Shown in pieces: positions 37,788-45,748 of a stretch of DNA of 64,000 nt. Numbering within the stretch: position 1 is the stretch's first letter; each line of letters begins with the position of its first letter. The notes under the pieces were generated by a model. That model had not been told where the DNA came from. It saw only the letters and a program-made list of their open reading frames with translations, and did not search any database. A program made the position numbers and the translations under genes. The DNA comes from Rothia sp. (in: high G+C Gram-positive bacteria) (GTDB lineage Bacteria; Actinomycetota; Actinomycetes; Actinomycetales; Micrococcaceae). Location of the stretch: contig JAUNHE010000005.1 in assembly GCA_030524105.1 (NCBI GenBank), forward strand, positions 124,001-188,000, given 5' to 3'.

Positions 37788-39634
37788 ATGAAAAATTATC
37801 CAAAAATGTTGCAGTGCGGAGCCCTAGAACCCCCGCACTGCAATACATTAATTTGAATGATATTTTATTACGACGAAGATGGGTGTCGGATCATGAGCTA
37901 AATAAAAGATTAGTTCACTCTCTCGGTATAAAAATCGGTTTTTTTGATTTATGGATGCAGGGTAAGGCCACCTTTTTGGGCCGAAGGATCTCAGTTATGA
38001 GGCAGCTACAGATTTCATTTTGTATACAAGTTCTGCTATCAGGGATATTTTGTTTCGGATTTATTAAGGCCTTCCCTAATTTATTAAACTATCCATGGGT
38101 GGGACCACTATATGTAATTGCTGTTTGTTTTATTTTAGGCATATCTTCTACACCTCGTATCTGTGCTTTTCCCTTTGAATCGATGAGTCGTTTGTCCCCG
38201 GCTACCAGTAGTATGCTCGCTAAGATACTTCTTAAGTCTGAAGTTACATACCTTTTTTATAGGAACCCAGTAATATTTTTACCGATTGGGTACGCATTTT
38301 TGATTAGGGGACTTTCCCTTAATAATCATCGACAATATGTATTTATATGGATGATTCTATTACCTTTTATCTCATTTGCCGCCATAAGATTTGGAGGGGT
38401 AATTGGAACTCTTATCCTCAAGTTCAGGGTTCTAAAAAAAACAGGGTTCAAGCGTTTTGTCACAGCATTTCTGATATCTATTGCGGCATCCATTGTAGGA
38501 TTTTTTATCTCGAATACTGTTATATTTAACTTTCTGATATCTGCACGAAGTAATGTATCAACTGTTGATCAAGTGTTGGAAGATTCTGCGTGGAATTCCG
38601 CCATGCATGATTTTTCCAATAACGTTAAAGCAGATATCTACGAAATATCAAAATTTTATTATCATTTTAATTATGTTGAATCAATTTCTACATATCCAAT
38701 TGTGTTTTTTTTGACCATTTTTATACTATTTTCTTACTTTTATCGATCAAGTATTTTGACTAAAAGGGATAGGGAAAATACGGAAGAGTTAAAAGATGCG
38801 GTTTACTTTTATCTTCTAGGAGTGTGCAAGTTCGTTAAACCTTTTGGTTATATTAACGTTGCTTTGGCTAGGAATATGCTCAAAAACCGATGGGTAGTCT
38901 CAAAATATTTTTGGTTTCTCATACTTCCGAATCCAGAGTCCTCTTTTATTCTATCTTTTGCTTTAGGAATTATAAATTTTTCATCAAACGAATGGTTAAT
39001 ATTACTAACTATTAGTATAGTTTCCGTCATGGTAATAAATATTCAGATGAGTGAAATAATTTATGAATTAATGCCCACGGTGGGGGTTGCTAGCATTCAA
39101 AAAAGACTCAGATGGCTGCTTCTAACCCCGGAGCTAGAGGGAATAAAATCTGAAGTATGTGCACGTAAGACTGTTACTGGCGTTTTCTTGTTTCCATCTT
39201 CATCTATTTTTATATTAATTACTTCCGTATTTTTAGTATATAAAAATTTTTCAATTGCATTATTAGCAATTTATCTACTGGTAGTAATAATAGCATTCTT
39301 TCTTGCAGTGGAAACTCAATGGTATATGGCTCCTCTGTTAATGGTTCAGACAAGAAGTGAGAGGGACTATGAGCAAGGATTGGGATCAGCTTCTGAGACT
39401 CTACGAAGCAAGCTTCAAGGTATTCCTAGACTCTGGTACATAGTCATACCATCATATTTTGTATTAGGACTTAATATCTTAGGCTCTTTAATTCCTGAGA
39501 TTGTTACAGTTGTTTGTACTTTTATATATATAATATTACTTTTTTTCTGTTTCTTCATTCTTAAATATATTGGAAACAAAATTATATTAAAAATAGGTAG
39601 CAAAGGATTGGATGTATCTTATGCCAATAGCTAA
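37781..39634 (+). CDS. large membrane protein for bacteriocin maturation/export (AS-48B position)
   Basis: The 617-residue polytopic membrane protein has about 12 hydrophobic segments and AT-rich codon use. It takes the place of as-48B, whose product (about 560 residues) is needed for AS-48 maturation and secretion; the molecular step, cyclisation or translocation, is not established. The start is GTG inside the last codons of the precursor gene (7-bp overlap), which implies translational coupling. The family assignment rests mainly on size, topology and gene order. The long soluble loop at about 255-305 has no recognisable motif. Confidence 0.8.
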   Translation: MVNEKLSKNVAVRSPRTPALQYINLNDILLRRRWVSDHELNKRLVHSLGIKIGFFDLWMQGKATFLGRRISVMRQLQISFCIQVLLSGIFCFGFIKAFPNLLNYPWVGPLYVIAVCFILGISSTPRICAFPFESMSRLSPATSSMLAKILLKSEVTYLFYRNPVIFLPIGYAFLIRGLSLNNHRQYVFIWMILLPFISFAAIRFGGVIGTLILKFRVLKKTGFKRFVTAFLISIAASIVGFFISNTVIFNFLISARSNVSTVDQVLEDSAWNSAMHDFSNNVKADIYEISKFYYHFNYVESISTYPIVFFLTIFILFSYFYRSSILTKRDRENTEELKDAVYFYLLGVCKFVKPFGYINVALARNMLKNRWVVSKYFWFLILPNPESSFILSFALGIINFSSNEWLILLTISIVSVMVINIQMSEIIYELMPTVGVASIQKRLRWLLLTPELEGIKSEVCARKTVTGVFLFPSSSIFILITSVFLVYKNFSIALLAIYLLVVIIAFFLAVETQWYMAPLLMVQTRSERDYEQGLGSASETLRSKLQGIPRLWYIVIPSYFVLGLNILGSLIPEIVTVVCTFIYIILLFFCFFILKYIGNKIILKIGSKGLDVSYANS

Positions 39635-40160
39635 ACAGAAAAATTGGGTTAGGAACACTTTAATCTGCAGCAGTTTGTTTTTTTGTTTGGGATTATTATA
39701 TGGTTTCTTTTCAGTGCAGCTAAATCTAAACATTAATGATCTTACTCCTGAAAGTAGCTCTTCTTCTATGGCAGCGATAGCCCAAAATAACCTTATTTTT
39801 GGAGCCTCATTACTAGTATTAGGTATCGTTTCTTTTTGTGTGATACCTATGATTCTCTTATTTCTAAACGGTTCATTAACGGGTGCGGTGGTATTTGCTG
39901 TATTTTCAGGGGGACACCATGAAACTTTGGTAACTGGTCTTTTACCCCATATTTTGTTTGAAGTATACGGATTTTTTCTTATAACTTCCTCTTCTATAAT
40001 TCCAATAGAATTAGCATTACTATCCGTTTCTCATAAATATTTGAGTAAAGATTATATTAAAACTAGCTCTTTATATTTTATGAGATTAATACTATCCGGT
40101 ATATTTTTTATCATTGTAGGTGTATTTATTGAAGGAAATTTTAGTTATGTTAAATTTTGA
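39612..40160 (+). CDS. DUF95/SpoIIM-family membrane protein (AS-48C-like)
   Basis: This 182-residue membrane protein is of the stage II sporulation protein M family (DUF95), a constant partner in circular-bacteriocin loci. The family mark is LPHILFEVYGFF (near residue 115), together with a conserved Asn in AQNNLIFG and FLNGSLTG. It has about five hydrophobic segments. The start is at 39612: AAAGGA lies 4 nt upstream, and the gene overlaps the end of the B gene by 23 bp. It contributes to production and immunity in the AS-48 system. Confidence 0.85.
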   Translation: MYLMPIAKQKNWVRNTLICSSLFFCLGLLYGFFSVQLNLNINDLTPESSSSSMAAIAQNNLIFGASLLVLGIVSFCVIPMILLFLNGSLTGAVVFAVFSGGHHETLVTGLLPHILFEVYGFFLITSSSIIPIELALLSVSHKYLSKDYIKTSSLYFMRLILSGIFFIIVGVFIEGNFSYVKF

Positions 40161-40710
40161 CAGGGGATATAGTAGTACTCAACAAAAGTTGTGTAAGATA
40201 AATGATAAATATTTTCTGACGATGCGCGGGAGATTTTATTTCTTTATTTCTACATTACTTTTGGTAAGTATTTCATATTTTATAGTTGAATTTTATTTAG
40301 TAAAAAATAATATAATTGAGATTGAATCTACTGTTGTGGCAGCGATTGTGGGCCTTCTATTTGTGCTCCCCTTGTTTGTTTCCGTCAGTTTTATTTTAAC
40401 TTGTTTTGCGGGGGCGATCGCGAGTCTTTATAAGAGACCATTTAGTCTCAGGAACCTCTTTATCTGCATTTCCTTTTATTTATCTGTTTTATCGGTGGTC
40501 AATGCTGCCTCTTATTTATTTGCGCTTGAAACTGATATTTCAATTTTAGTTACAGTTATTTCGTTCCTTCTAAACATCATTTTAATTTTATTATTTAATA
40601 AATATGCACCCCAATTTTCTGGTATCTCTTGCGGAGCGAGCTTAACTATTTCTATAATTATGATTATATATTTATTTTTAACAACATTTGTAGGTGCTTC
40701 CATTGTCTAG
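40147..40710 (+). CDS. membrane protein (AS-48C1 position)
   Basis: The 187-residue protein has five or six hydrophobic segments and no motif I recognise. It sits where as-48C1 lies, and together with the following ATPase it probably forms an ABC transporter, being its membrane partner. The start is at ATG 40147 because AAGGAA lies 9 nt upstream; a GTG at 40120 would lengthen it by nine residues. It overlaps the C gene by 14 bp and the ATPase gene by 17 bp. Confidence 0.75.
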   Translation: MLNFDRGYSSTQQKLCKINDKYFLTMRGRFYFFISTLLLVSISYFIVEFYLVKNNIIEIESTVVAAIVGLLFVLPLFVSVSFILTCFAGAIASLYKRPFSLRNLFICISFYLSVLSVVNAASYLFALETDISILVTVISFLLNIILILLFNKYAPQFSGISCGASLTISIIMIIYLFLTTFVGASIV

Positions 40711-41329
40711 CTTAATTATAAAAAGTATTAATTATCAATACCCAGGTTCCCAGGTTAATATATTTGACGGTTTTAGCGAAATATTTGAAACTGATAAATT
40801 ATATAGATTAGTAGGACCGAATGGGGCGGGTAAAACGACACTATTGGAACTGATAGCCGGCCTAAGAAAACCTAAAAATGGTGAAATAACTTTAGGAAAT
40901 TATCCAATTATGCGAACTGATGTTTCTTACTTATCTTCTGAATCATCTCTTGTGCCTGAATTAAACATAGAAGAACATCTTGGCCTTATTGCCACCTTAT
41001 GGAAAATGACTGAGGATAATTTGAGGGAATTTTATAGGGACTGCTTCGAGCTTCTAGAAATGTTTAATCTTTTATCTAGAAATGATACTGTTGATAACTT
41101 TTCTTTAGGGATGAAGGAAAAATTAGATTTTTTATTAACGATCTCCCGCCCTAGTAAAGTAATTTTACTTGATGAGCCCTTCGGTGCACTTGATCTTCCT
41201 TCTCTTAACTTGGCTCAAAAGGTGCTAATGGAGTATACTAAAAATAAAGTTTGTATAATTGTTACCCATAGGGATGAAATAGTCTCTCCTCTAGTAGTAA
41301 CAGAAATACCTATTGAAAGGAATGTGTAA
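40694..41329 (+). CDS. ABC transporter ATPase of the bacteriocin locus (AS-48D-like)
   Basis: This 211-residue ATP-binding subunit has Walker A GPNGAGKTT, the degenerate signature FSLGMKEKLD (LSGGQ not standard), Walker B VILLDEPFGALD and the switch histidine in IVTHRDE. It resembles as-48D, which with C1 serves secretion of the peptide, with a contribution to self-protection. The start is GTG 40694 or TTG 40703; both overlap the C1 gene. The non-canonical signature is typical of bacteriocin-immunity ATPases. Confidence 0.85.
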   Translation: MLPLSSLIIKSINYQYPGSQVNIFDGFSEIFETDKLYRLVGPNGAGKTTLLELIAGLRKPKNGEITLGNYPIMRTDVSYLSSESSLVPELNIEEHLGLIATLWKMTEDNLREFYRDCFELLEMFNLLSRNDTVDNFSLGMKEKLDFLLTISRPSKVILLDEPFGALDLPSLNLAQKVLMEYTKNKVCIIVTHRDEIVSPLVVTEIPIERNV

Positions 41330-41331
41330 TT

Positions 41332-41496
41332 ATGAAAAAATATGATTTAACCATTGGAATACTTTCTATTATTGGGATAATTGCAGCGGTATTTTTTATT
41401 GGTTTAGAAGTAATGCCAGGAAAAATTTTATTAGCAATGTCCGCAGCTTTTGCCTCATCGGCTATACTTCATTTATTTTCCCCGAGGGAAAAATAA
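41332..41496 (+). CDS. 54-aa immunity-like peptide (AS-48D1 position)
   Basis: A 54-residue, two-helix basic membrane peptide: MKKYDLTIG, hydrophobic segments at about 7-26 and 32-50, and the tail SPREK. It starts 2 bp after the ATPase stop, with AAAGG 11 nt upstream. Size (as-48D1 is 56 residues), topology and place match the dedicated AS-48 immunity peptide, and the conserved order A-B-C-C1-D-D1 supports the call. Because it is shorter than 60 codons it is easily missed in automated annotation. Confidence 0.85.
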   Translation: MKKYDLTIGILSIIGIIAAVFFIGLEVMPGKILLAMSAAFASSAILHLFSPREK

Positions 41497-41578
41497 GTAA
41501 AGCTTATCTATAGAGGACAAAACCCACAACCCCTGCCTCGCCAGGTCTACTCCGACTGTCCTATCTGAATAAGTTTAC
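41497..41578 (+). terminator. imperfect 22-bp inverted repeat after the bacteriocin operon
   Basis: The left arm 41497-41519 and right arm 41557-41578 match in inverted orientation with about two gaps/mismatch clusters (shared blocks GTAAA, CTTAT, ATAG, AGGACA). A short CCTG...CAGG hairpin lies in the 37-nt loop. It begins one base after the stop of the immunity gene. It may be the operon terminator or the remains of a small mobile repeat. Confidence 0.5.
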
Positions 41579-41702
41579 CGTTGGTAGTAAATAGTAATGA
41601 AAAGGTATTGTCAAATACGATACTTAATATTTTCTTTCCTAAAACACAACTTAGGCCAACCTGCAAAACTGATCTCCTACATAGTTCGACAGGAATAATA
41701 TT

Positions 41703-42422
41703 TTGAACCCACTTATTCTTGGAAAAAATCTAGTAAAAAAATTTCCAAACAAGACAAAACCTGCAATTAATAAAGTAAATTTAACTATTTGCTCGGGGGA
41801 GATTATAGCTGTTGTTGGCCATAATGGTGCAGGGAAAACAACCCTTTTTGACCTAGTTAGCGGATTCACCCTCCCCAGCTCGGGAACACTAGCAATTAAT
41901 ATCGACCGGTCAAAAATAGGATGGTGCCCCCAGCGCGAAATAATTGACTGGTCTCTTACAGTGCGCCAAAATATCTCCCTAGGTCTAGAAATCAGGCAAA
42001 GAAAGCTCCGAAAACAAACTAGCTCAATAATTGAAGAAGTTGCCACAACACTGGGATTAAGCAACTATATGGATAAAACTGCTGAAACATTATCTGGTGG
42101 AGAACTACGACGAACACAAATCGCGCGAGCAATTGCAGGAAACCCCCAATTAATGATTCTTGACGAACCTACCACCGGCCTAGACCCGGAAGGCATAGAA
42201 GCTGTTTTTAAATACCTCGATGATTGCAGAAAACAAGGATCCACTGCCCTGATAAGCACCCACGAAACCTCTAGATTCTCCAGCCACTGCACACGAGTAA
42301 TTGCTATCAACGAGGGAAAGATAATTGCCGACTTACCCATTGAAAAATACTTAAAACTATACCCAGGTTTAACTGAAGACCTTTGGGATGTTTATAGACA
42401 TATTAGAGAAAGAACCTTCTAA
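41703..42422 (+). CDS. ABC transporter ATPase, ABC-2 type
   Basis: This 239-residue ATPase has Walker A GHNGAGKTT, the standard signature LSGGELRRTQ and Walker B LMILDEPTTGLDPEG. It resembles drug/antibiotic-resistance ABC-2 ATPases. It starts with TTG at 41703, with AGGA 8 nt upstream. The following permease overlaps the stop (TAATG), so the two form one transporter. Composition is intermediate between the bacteriocin genes and the core. It stands where AS-48 has the EFGH immunity transporter, but is not homologous to that four-gene set. A second immunity or export system is a reasonable inference. Confidence 0.85.
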   Translation: MNPLILGKNLVKKFPNKTKPAINKVNLTICSGEIIAVVGHNGAGKTTLFDLVSGFTLPSSGTLAINIDRSKIGWCPQREIIDWSLTVRQNISLGLEIRQRKLRKQTSSIIEEVATTLGLSNYMDKTAETLSGGELRRTQIARAIAGNPQLMILDEPTTGLDPEGIEAVFKYLDDCRKQGSTALISTHETSRFSSHCTRVIAINEGKIIADLPIEKYLKLYPGLTEDLWDVYRHIRERTF

Positions 42423-43153
42423 TGCTGCGTCCTCTTATCCTTATAAAATTCCATTTTCTATCCTTATGGAACTGGCGTAGTTCATACCTGGGTCGATTTA
42501 TTGAACCCGCCGCTTACCTGCTCTTCCTGTCCACAGGGCTCCGCAACTCCCTGGAAGGAAAAATTGCCAGCTACAGTGAATTTGTTCTAGCCGGGTTAGT
42601 ATGCTTACTGGCATTCCGTGCAGCAACAACAAGCATAAGTGATGTCGCCAATGACAGAAAATGGGGTGTTTTAGCTCTATACATACTTCAAGGTGGATCA
42701 ATTGCAGGGTATATAATCAGTATCGTCATTTTTGGGTCATTAATATTTATAGCTCAATTTATTCTTCTATTCTTTTGCTCTATTTTAATATCTCCAGAAT
42801 CTTCAGTAGATATATTTAGAATGTTAAATTTACTAGGCCTAGGAATATTATTCGTAACAGGCTGGTGCGGATTCGGCGCAGCTCTAGGAGGAAAAATTGA
42901 CTCCTACGCAAAACGTGACTTTGTGGTTACTGTGACTTCCCTCCCAGTAGTCTTTACAGCCCCCTTGTTCTACCCTATTCAAGGAAACTGGCTTGCAACA
43001 GTCGCAGCCCTAAACCCCCTAACCTACCAAGTTAGTATTCTCAGACAGCCCAGTACCCTAGGCTTTTTACTTGCCCTCACCTGGGCAGCCGTCGGAATTA
43101 TAAGCTCCACCATAATGCTCAGTAAAACTTCGCACCTCAGCCAGGAACGATAG
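42422..43153 (+). CDS. ABC-2 type permease
   Basis: The 243-residue permease has six hydrophobic segments and shows the ABC-2 pattern, with conserved-looking FEPAAYLL-like IEPAAYLLFLSTGL near the first helix and PLTYQVSILRQP near the last loop. It is translationally coupled to the ATPase upstream (TAATG). The substrate is unknown; given the neighbours, expulsion of a membrane-active peptide is possible. The same frame continues for 37 codons after its TAG, probably without meaning. It is the last gene of the island before dapB. Confidence 0.82.
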   Translation: MLRPLILIKFHFLSLWNWRSSYLGRFIEPAAYLLFLSTGLRNSLEGKIASYSEFVLAGLVCLLAFRAATTSISDVANDRKWGVLALYILQGGSIAGYIISIVIFGSLIFIAQFILLFFCSILISPESSVDIFRMLNLLGLGILFVTGWCGFGAALGGKIDSYAKRDFVVTVTSLPVVFTAPLFYPIQGNWLATVAALNPLTYQVSILRQPSTLGFLLALTWAAVGIISSTIMLSKTSHLSQER

Positions 43154-43291
43154 ACCGATTATATTTATGACCCAGCCTCGCCCAATATTCAGCTCAAGCT
43201 TAAAAAAGATCTGAAGAAAGACGCTAAAGTTGGCAAGGACAAAGAATCTGGGCTGGCCTTGGAACAGCCCTAGCAAAGGCAGGAAAGATAG

Positions 43292-44044
43292 ATGGATCGG
43301 GTTTGGAAGGTTGCCGTAGCCGGGGCCTACGGACGTATGGGAAGTCAAGCAGTACAGGCCATTGAGGCCGCCCAAGACATGGAACTGGTAGCAGCCCTGG
43401 GGCGGGAAGACCCTCTAGAGACGCTACTGACCACCGGTGCCCAGGTCCTAGTGGACTTGACGGTTCCTGAAGCCACTGAGACCAACGTCCGCTTTGCGGT
43501 AGAGCACAATATCCATGCGGTTGTTGGAACAAGCGGTTGGGACCAAGCCAAACGCACAGGCCTGGAAGACCTGCTTGCCCAGCACCGGGACATTGGAGTC
43601 CTACTGGCCCCAAACTTTGCGATCGGTGCCGTTTTAGCCAGTGAATTTGCTGCCCGCGCCGCAGTATTTTTTGAATCTGTTGAACTCATTGAAATGCACC
43701 ATCCCGACAAACTAGACGCCCCATCCGGCACAGCGGTCTACACTGCACAAAAGATCGCCCAAGCCCGCCAAAAAGCCGGCCTGGGAGCCAGCCCCGACGC
43801 TACCAAAACGGATCAAGGCGGCTCCCGAGGAGCAGACTACGACGGCGTTCGGGTGCACGCAGTACGATTACTCGGACTCACCGCCAGCCAGGAAATTCTC
43901 TTGGGTGATCGGGGCCAGCAGCTTCTGATTCGCCACGACTCCTTTGACCGGGCCTCCTTTATGCCCGGGGTTCTACTGGGCATCCGTCAAGTAGCCCAGC
44001 ACCCGGGGCTAACACAGGGGCTAGCAAGCTACCTGGGTCTTTAA
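43292..44044 (+). CDS. dapB: 4-hydroxy-tetrahydrodipicolinate reductase
   Basis: DapB reduces the dapA product on the path to diaminopimelate and lysine. The 250-residue protein has the nucleotide loop GAYGRMG (11-17), the active-site segment MHHPDKLDAPSGTA (His136, His137, Lys140) and GTSGWDQ near residue 79. It is normally next to the M16 peptidase gene in relatives; here the island separates them. The stop overlaps the next start (TAATG). Confidence 0.96.
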   Translation: MDRVWKVAVAGAYGRMGSQAVQAIEAAQDMELVAALGREDPLETLLTTGAQVLVDLTVPEATETNVRFAVEHNIHAVVGTSGWDQAKRTGLEDLLAQHRDIGVLLAPNFAIGAVLASEFAARAAVFFESVELIEMHHPDKLDAPSGTAVYTAQKIAQARQKAGLGASPDATKTDQGGSRGADYDGVRVHAVRLLGLTASQEILLGDRGQQLLIRHDSFDRASFMPGVLLGIRQVAQHPGLTQGLASYLGL

Positions 44045-44649
44045 TGAAGTCTTTACGACTCTTTGTGCTGCTACTTGCCCTGGCCCTGCTGCTAACGGTT
44101 TTTTTACTACCCCTAGCCGCCGGACTTAAGCTTTTTGTGCTAGCTGTCCTAGCTTTCTCTGCCGTCTTTGTTTTTGTAGAAGCTAACGGTATGGGCAAAA
44201 CTTTTACCGCCTTGATCCTTGCTGCACTGGTTTTTTACCTAGGAGTCTGCTTTCATCGAGGTCTCTTACTGCTAGAAGGAGCCAATGCCCCAGCCCTCAT
44301 CCTAGGCCTATCCATGCTGGTACTTCCCTGCCTAGGCGCCTGGGCCCTGATCCGGGAAGTCCTCTTTGGCTCCCGGGTGCAGCAGCTAGCCCACCAGCTC
44401 CGACTACAGGGACAACTACCCGAAGACAACCTAAGGCGTAGCCCCTCTGGAAGGGTAGACCGCGAAGCCGCAGACGCAGAATTTCAGAAATTTCGTAGCC
44501 TACTCGAAGCTGACCCCCAGAATTGGGTGCACTGGTTTAATATAGCCAGCCTCTATGACGTCGCGGGGGACAGAAAACGGGCTCGAAAGGCAATGAGAAC
44601 CGCCATTGCACTGTGGCAAGGAAAGACCGAGGTAGACCTAGAAATCTAG
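44044..44649 (+). CDS. membrane protein with C-terminal TPR-like segment
   Basis: The 201-residue protein has three or four hydrophobic segments in its first 110 residues. A soluble C-terminal part ends with a TPR-like helix pair (NWVHWFNIASLYDVAGDRKR, about 157-176). It lies between dapB and dapA, translationally coupled to dapB. No function is recognised. Confidence 0.75.
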   Translation: MKSLRLFVLLLALALLLTVFLLPLAAGLKLFVLAVLAFSAVFVFVEANGMGKTFTALILAALVFYLGVCFHRGLLLLEGANAPALILGLSMLVLPCLGAWALIREVLFGSRVQQLAHQLRLQGQLPEDNLRRSPSGRVDREAADAEFQKFRSLLEADPQNWVHWFNIASLYDVAGDRKRARKAMRTAIALWQGKTEVDLEI

Positions 44650-44722
44650 ATCATCAGTAGATTTAGCAATCACACGCCAAAAAATCCGGCGAAAGTTCCT
44701 AAAAGCGGGTAATCTTGGGTTT

Positions 44723-45658
44723 ATGTCTGAGTCTTCACCAAAAAATGCAGCTACCTTTGCAGAACCGGTCTTTGGCCGCTTACTGACTGCTATGGTTACT
44801 CCCTTTAAAAAGTCAGGAGAAGTAGACCAGGAACAGACTGCTCAGCTTGCTCAGGATTTGGTTGACCGCGGCCATGACGGCTTAGTTGTCTGCGGTACAA
44901 CCGGTGAATACTCCACGATGACAGACCAAGAAAATGAGAGCGTCTTTAGGATAGTTCAAGAAGCGGTAGGGGATAGGGCTAAAATTGTTGCCGGGGTAGG
45001 CTCCAATGACACGGCCCACACCCTCGAACTTGCCGCTCGGGCAGAGAAAGTAGGGGTAGACGGCCTGCTGGTGGTCACCCCCTACTACAACAAGCCAACA
45101 CAGGCGGGGCTGCTGGCCCACTTTAGAAGCCTTGCAGATGCCGTAGAGACCCCCATTATGCTTTACGATATTCCCGGACGAGCGGGAATCCCCATTCAGC
45201 TGCAAACCTACCTTGAATTAGCTAAGCATCCTAACATCTTAGCTGTTAAGGATGCCAAGGCAGACTTCACGGCCGCAACCGAAGTCATGGCCGCCAGCAA
45301 ACTACAGTACTATTCCGGTGACGATGGGCTGACCCTACCCTGGTTAGCTCAAGGGGCAGTAGGCCTGGTAGGCGTCAGCACGCACCTGGCTCCAGAACTA
45401 TTTAGGGAACTCATTGATGCCACACTGGCTCAAAATCTAGCCCGCGCCCAAGAACTTCACCTGACGCTGGCCCCTATTGTGCGGGCCTGCATGTCCCGAG
45501 TGCCCGGCTGTGTGGCGGCAAAGCAGATCCTCTACTGGCAAGAGAGACTGGCCTGCCCCCTTGTTCGCTTGCCGCATGTAGGCCCTACTCCAGCGGAAGA
45601 ACAGCAGATCAGAGCAGACCTTGCTCAGGCTGTGATCGCAGAGACCATCATTCGATAG
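44723..45658 (+). CDS. dapA: 4-hydroxy-tetrahydrodipicolinate synthase
   Basis: DapA condenses pyruvate with aspartate semialdehyde, the first committed step to diaminopimelate/lysine. The 311-residue TIM-barrel enzyme has Tyr148 (MLYDIPGR), the Schiff-base Lys176 (ILAVKDAKAD) and GTTGEYSTM for substrate binding. It follows the dapB pair by 73 bp and precedes RNase J. Confidence 0.96.
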   Translation: MSESSPKNAATFAEPVFGRLLTAMVTPFKKSGEVDQEQTAQLAQDLVDRGHDGLVVCGTTGEYSTMTDQENESVFRIVQEAVGDRAKIVAGVGSNDTAHTLELAARAEKVGVDGLLVVTPYYNKPTQAGLLAHFRSLADAVETPIMLYDIPGRAGIPIQLQTYLELAKHPNILAVKDAKADFTAATEVMAASKLQYYSGDDGLTLPWLAQGAVGLVGVSTHLAPELFRELIDATLAQNLARAQELHLTLAPIVRACMSRVPGCVAAKQILYWQERLACPLVRLPHVGPTPAEEQQIRADLAQAVIAETIIR

Positions 45659-45748
45659 ATTATAGAAAAAGCCGGATGAAGCGGGCTTGCGGACCAATCT
45701 AGTCGGTTCGTAGGCTCGCTTTTACCATGATAAGAAAGGCTACAAATA

